NCBI GenBank assembly: GCA_937877515.1
Contig: CALFIX010000023.1
Coordinates: 1 to 5,696, forward strand
Source: an uncultured Treponema sp.
GTDB lineage: Bacteria > Spirochaetota > Spirochaetia > Treponematales > Treponemataceae
Length of the DNA: 5,696 bases
Reading direction: 5' to 3'
The notes beneath the pieces were generated by a model that was not told the origin of the DNA, made no database searches, and worked only from the letters and a program-made list of their open reading frames with translations. Positions 5,496-5,696 of the stretch are shown here, piece by piece (position 1 is the first letter of the stretch; each line of letters opens with the position of its first letter). The position numbers and the translations under genes were made by a program.

Positions 5496-5696
5496 TTAGC
5501 CGTAAGGCAACATCTGTTTGCGAACTCTCTTTGCAGAATCTTCAGAGAGAATACCAGCATGGCGCAAATCCATCTTGCGCTTTGGTGAACGTTTTGTCAA
5601 AATATGGCGAAGATTCATCTTCTTATACTTGACCTTTCCTGTTCCAGTCAGCGAATAGCGTTTTGCAGCTGACTTCTTTGTCTTCATCTTAGGCAT
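5496..5696 (-). CDS. rpmI: 50S ribosomal protein L35
   Basis: A 66-residue basic protein with the L35 signature: MPKMKTKKSAAKRYSLTGTG at the N-terminus, then HILTKRSPKRKMDLRH (31-46), and a C-terminal RKQMLPYG. The length matches the family (about 64-66). It is a structural component of the large ribosomal subunit. The ATG is exactly the last three bases of the window, so the gene is complete but its ribosome binding site is not visible. The conserved order infC-rpmI-rplT predicts translation initiation factor IF-3 just beyond the window's right edge; that is inference. It heads the visible part of the leftward operon. Confidence 0.97.
   Translation of the reverse strand: MPKMKTKKSAAKRYSLTGTGKVKYKKMNLRHILTKRSPKRKMDLRHAGILSEDSAKRVRKQMLPYG

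Overview
The window looks like chromosomal DNA from a spirochaete, most likely Treponema or a close relative. I infer this from the low GC content (AT-rich coding with many TTT, AAA and TTA-type codons), the spirochaete-like GAF/HD-GYP protein, and a ribosomal-protein operon running into cell-division genes. The genus is an inference from protein character, not from a database match. Almost every base is coding, and I saw no mobile element, CRISPR array, tRNA or rRNA.

Left part (1-2400): the 5' end of a short-chain dehydrogenase/reductase gene runs leftwards off the window. It diverges from a two-gene rightward unit: a signal-peptide-bearing glycoside hydrolase family 3 (NagZ-like) protein and an RNA cytosine-C5 methyltransferase of the RsmB/NSUN type, which overlap by 8 bp. 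The 64-bp divergent spacer holds two back-to-back sigma70-like promoters. Their -35 boxes overlap and each -10 box lies 7 nt from its start codon, so both messages may be leaderless.

Middle (2401-3742): a monocistronic gene encodes a GAF plus HD-GYP protein, a probable cyclic-di-GMP phosphodiesterase. It has its own good promoter and an insertion next to the GYP motif. It converges on the right-hand operon, and the two stop codons overlap by 4 bp.

Right part (3739-5696, all on the minus strand): rpmI (L35), rplT (L20), a ZapB-like coiled-coil protein with a long acidic tail, zapA, and a UPF0178 (YaiI/YqxD) protein. The spacing is tight, and infC is expected just outside the window. The operon therefore links ribosomal-protein synthesis to a small Z-ring-associated module. 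The most notable observation is the ZapB-like protein directly upstream of zapA, since the two are unlinked in E. coli. I found no evidence of a defence system or other clearly new multi-gene system.
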